DNA from: Kordia aestuariivivens
Lineage (GTDB): Bacteria > Bacteroidota > Bacteroidia > Flavobacteriales > Flavobacteriaceae
NCBI RefSeq assembly: GCF_014397005.1
Contig: NZ_JACGWS010000018.1
Coordinates: 45,055 to 109,054, forward strand
Direction: 5' to 3'
DNA: 64,000 nt
The position numbers and the translations under genes are program-made. The notes below the pieces were generated by a model, which saw nothing but the letters and a program-made list of their open reading frames with translations, did no database searches and was not told the origin of the DNA. Positions 63,759 through 64,000 of this stretch are shown here, piece after piece. Position 1 is the stretch's first letter. Each line of letters opens with the position of its first letter.

Positions 63759-64000
63759 GATCCAGTTATGCAACGGGATTAATTCAACTTGCAATATTGC
63801 GTGCGTCTTGCAGACTTCTCAATATTGAGTTAAAACTATTGATTCATGAGATCCCGTTATGCAAAGGGAATACTTCAACTTACAACATTGCGTGCGTCTT
63901 GCAGACTTCTCAATGTTGAGTTAGAACTATTGATTCTTGAGATCCCGTTATGCAACGGGATTAATTCAACTTACAACATTGCGTGCGTCTTGCAGACTTC
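63759..64000. repeat. Tandem array of a structured 91-bp repeat, continuing past the window
   Basis: Copies begin at 63759, 63850 and 63941, exactly 91 bp apart; the third is cut by the window end. Each has two potential hairpins: ATCCCGTT-ATGC-AACGGGAT, and a longer one with CAACATTG pairing with CAATGTTG. Copy 1 has CAATATTG on both sides instead, so the pair changed together. 91 is not a multiple of three, and no frame is open across copies, so the array is non-coding. Confidence 0.88.

Noticed and set aside
63759..64000. Integron attC sites
   Set aside because: Each unit has ATTCAAC and GTTAGAA about 55 bp apart, close to RYYYAAC/GTTRRRY, and a hairpin, but there are no cassettes between units and the second box does not fit fully. 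An integron array is not supported.
63759..64000. CRISPR array
   Set aside because: The whole 91-bp unit repeats with no unique spacers.

Overview
The window comes from a low-GC Bacteroidota genome, almost certainly a marine-type Flavobacteriaceae (a Kordia-like genus is only my impression). The grounds are type IX secretion (T9SS) C-terminal sorting domains, a GldM-like C-terminal domain, many small lipoproteins, TPR-plus-HTH signalling proteins, a short-chain threonine dehydrogenase and promoters of the TTTG / TAnnTTTG type. I saw no tRNA, rRNA, CRISPR array or IS transposase.

Layout. (1) 1-5.6 kb is chromosome: the 3'-truncated end of a CcoI-type copper P-type ATPase, a divergent Crp/Fnr regulator with a 16-bp palindrome between them, a repeat-rich spacer, a CotH-like lipoprotein and a small membrane protein. 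(2) 5842-51055 is one integrated mobile element of about 45.2 kb. It sits inside a single-stranded-DNA-binding protein gene (ssb): the 3' part of ssb lies at 5673-5849, the 5' part at 51056-51219, and both junctions carry the 8-bp core TGGCACAA. (3) 51.1-64 kb is chromosome again: GNAT acetyltransferase, zinc-ribbon protein, GIDE-domain protein, CBS protein, M28 and M13 peptidases, lipoproteins, threonine dehydrogenase, a TPR-CHAT protein, and a 91-bp structured tandem repeat running off the window end.

Inside the element, from left to right: large serine recombinase 1; a TraG/VirD4-like ATPase with a possible nuclease tail; a polymorphic RHS toxin with an S-layer-homology-like segment, its probable immunity protein and T9SS/lipoprotein companions (11-17 kb); a sensor/regulator block (17-21.9 kb); a T9SS leucine-rich surface protein; a 1202-residue uncharacterised protein followed by a patatin-like phospholipase and three exported proteins (24.5-32.6 kb); a transfer/maintenance operon (RadC-like, Dam-like methylase, DUF2958, others) and a second TraG-like ATPase (32.6-36.6 kb); an Mrr-like nuclease facing a frameshifted PHP-SMC ATPase (36.7-40.7 kb); a second large serine recombinase with replication and regulatory genes (40.8-46.8 kb); and further likely defence cargo (47.2-50.3 kb) before a complete replacement ssb at the right end.

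The most striking point is the integration logic. Joining the two ends in silico gives an attP core flanked by near-perfect inverted arms. Recombinase 1 then reads in frame straight through the core into a C-terminal HTH domain now stranded 45 kb away at the other end. Integration therefore removes the recombinase tail, breaks the host ssb, and places a same-length element ssb (with a different sequence at the core) behind the host ssb 5' region. A second recurring signal, TTACAAA-N6-TATCTATA, occurs five times ahead of element genes and looks like a shared promoter or operator. No relaxase or complete conjugation apparatus is recognisable, so how the element moves between cells is open.
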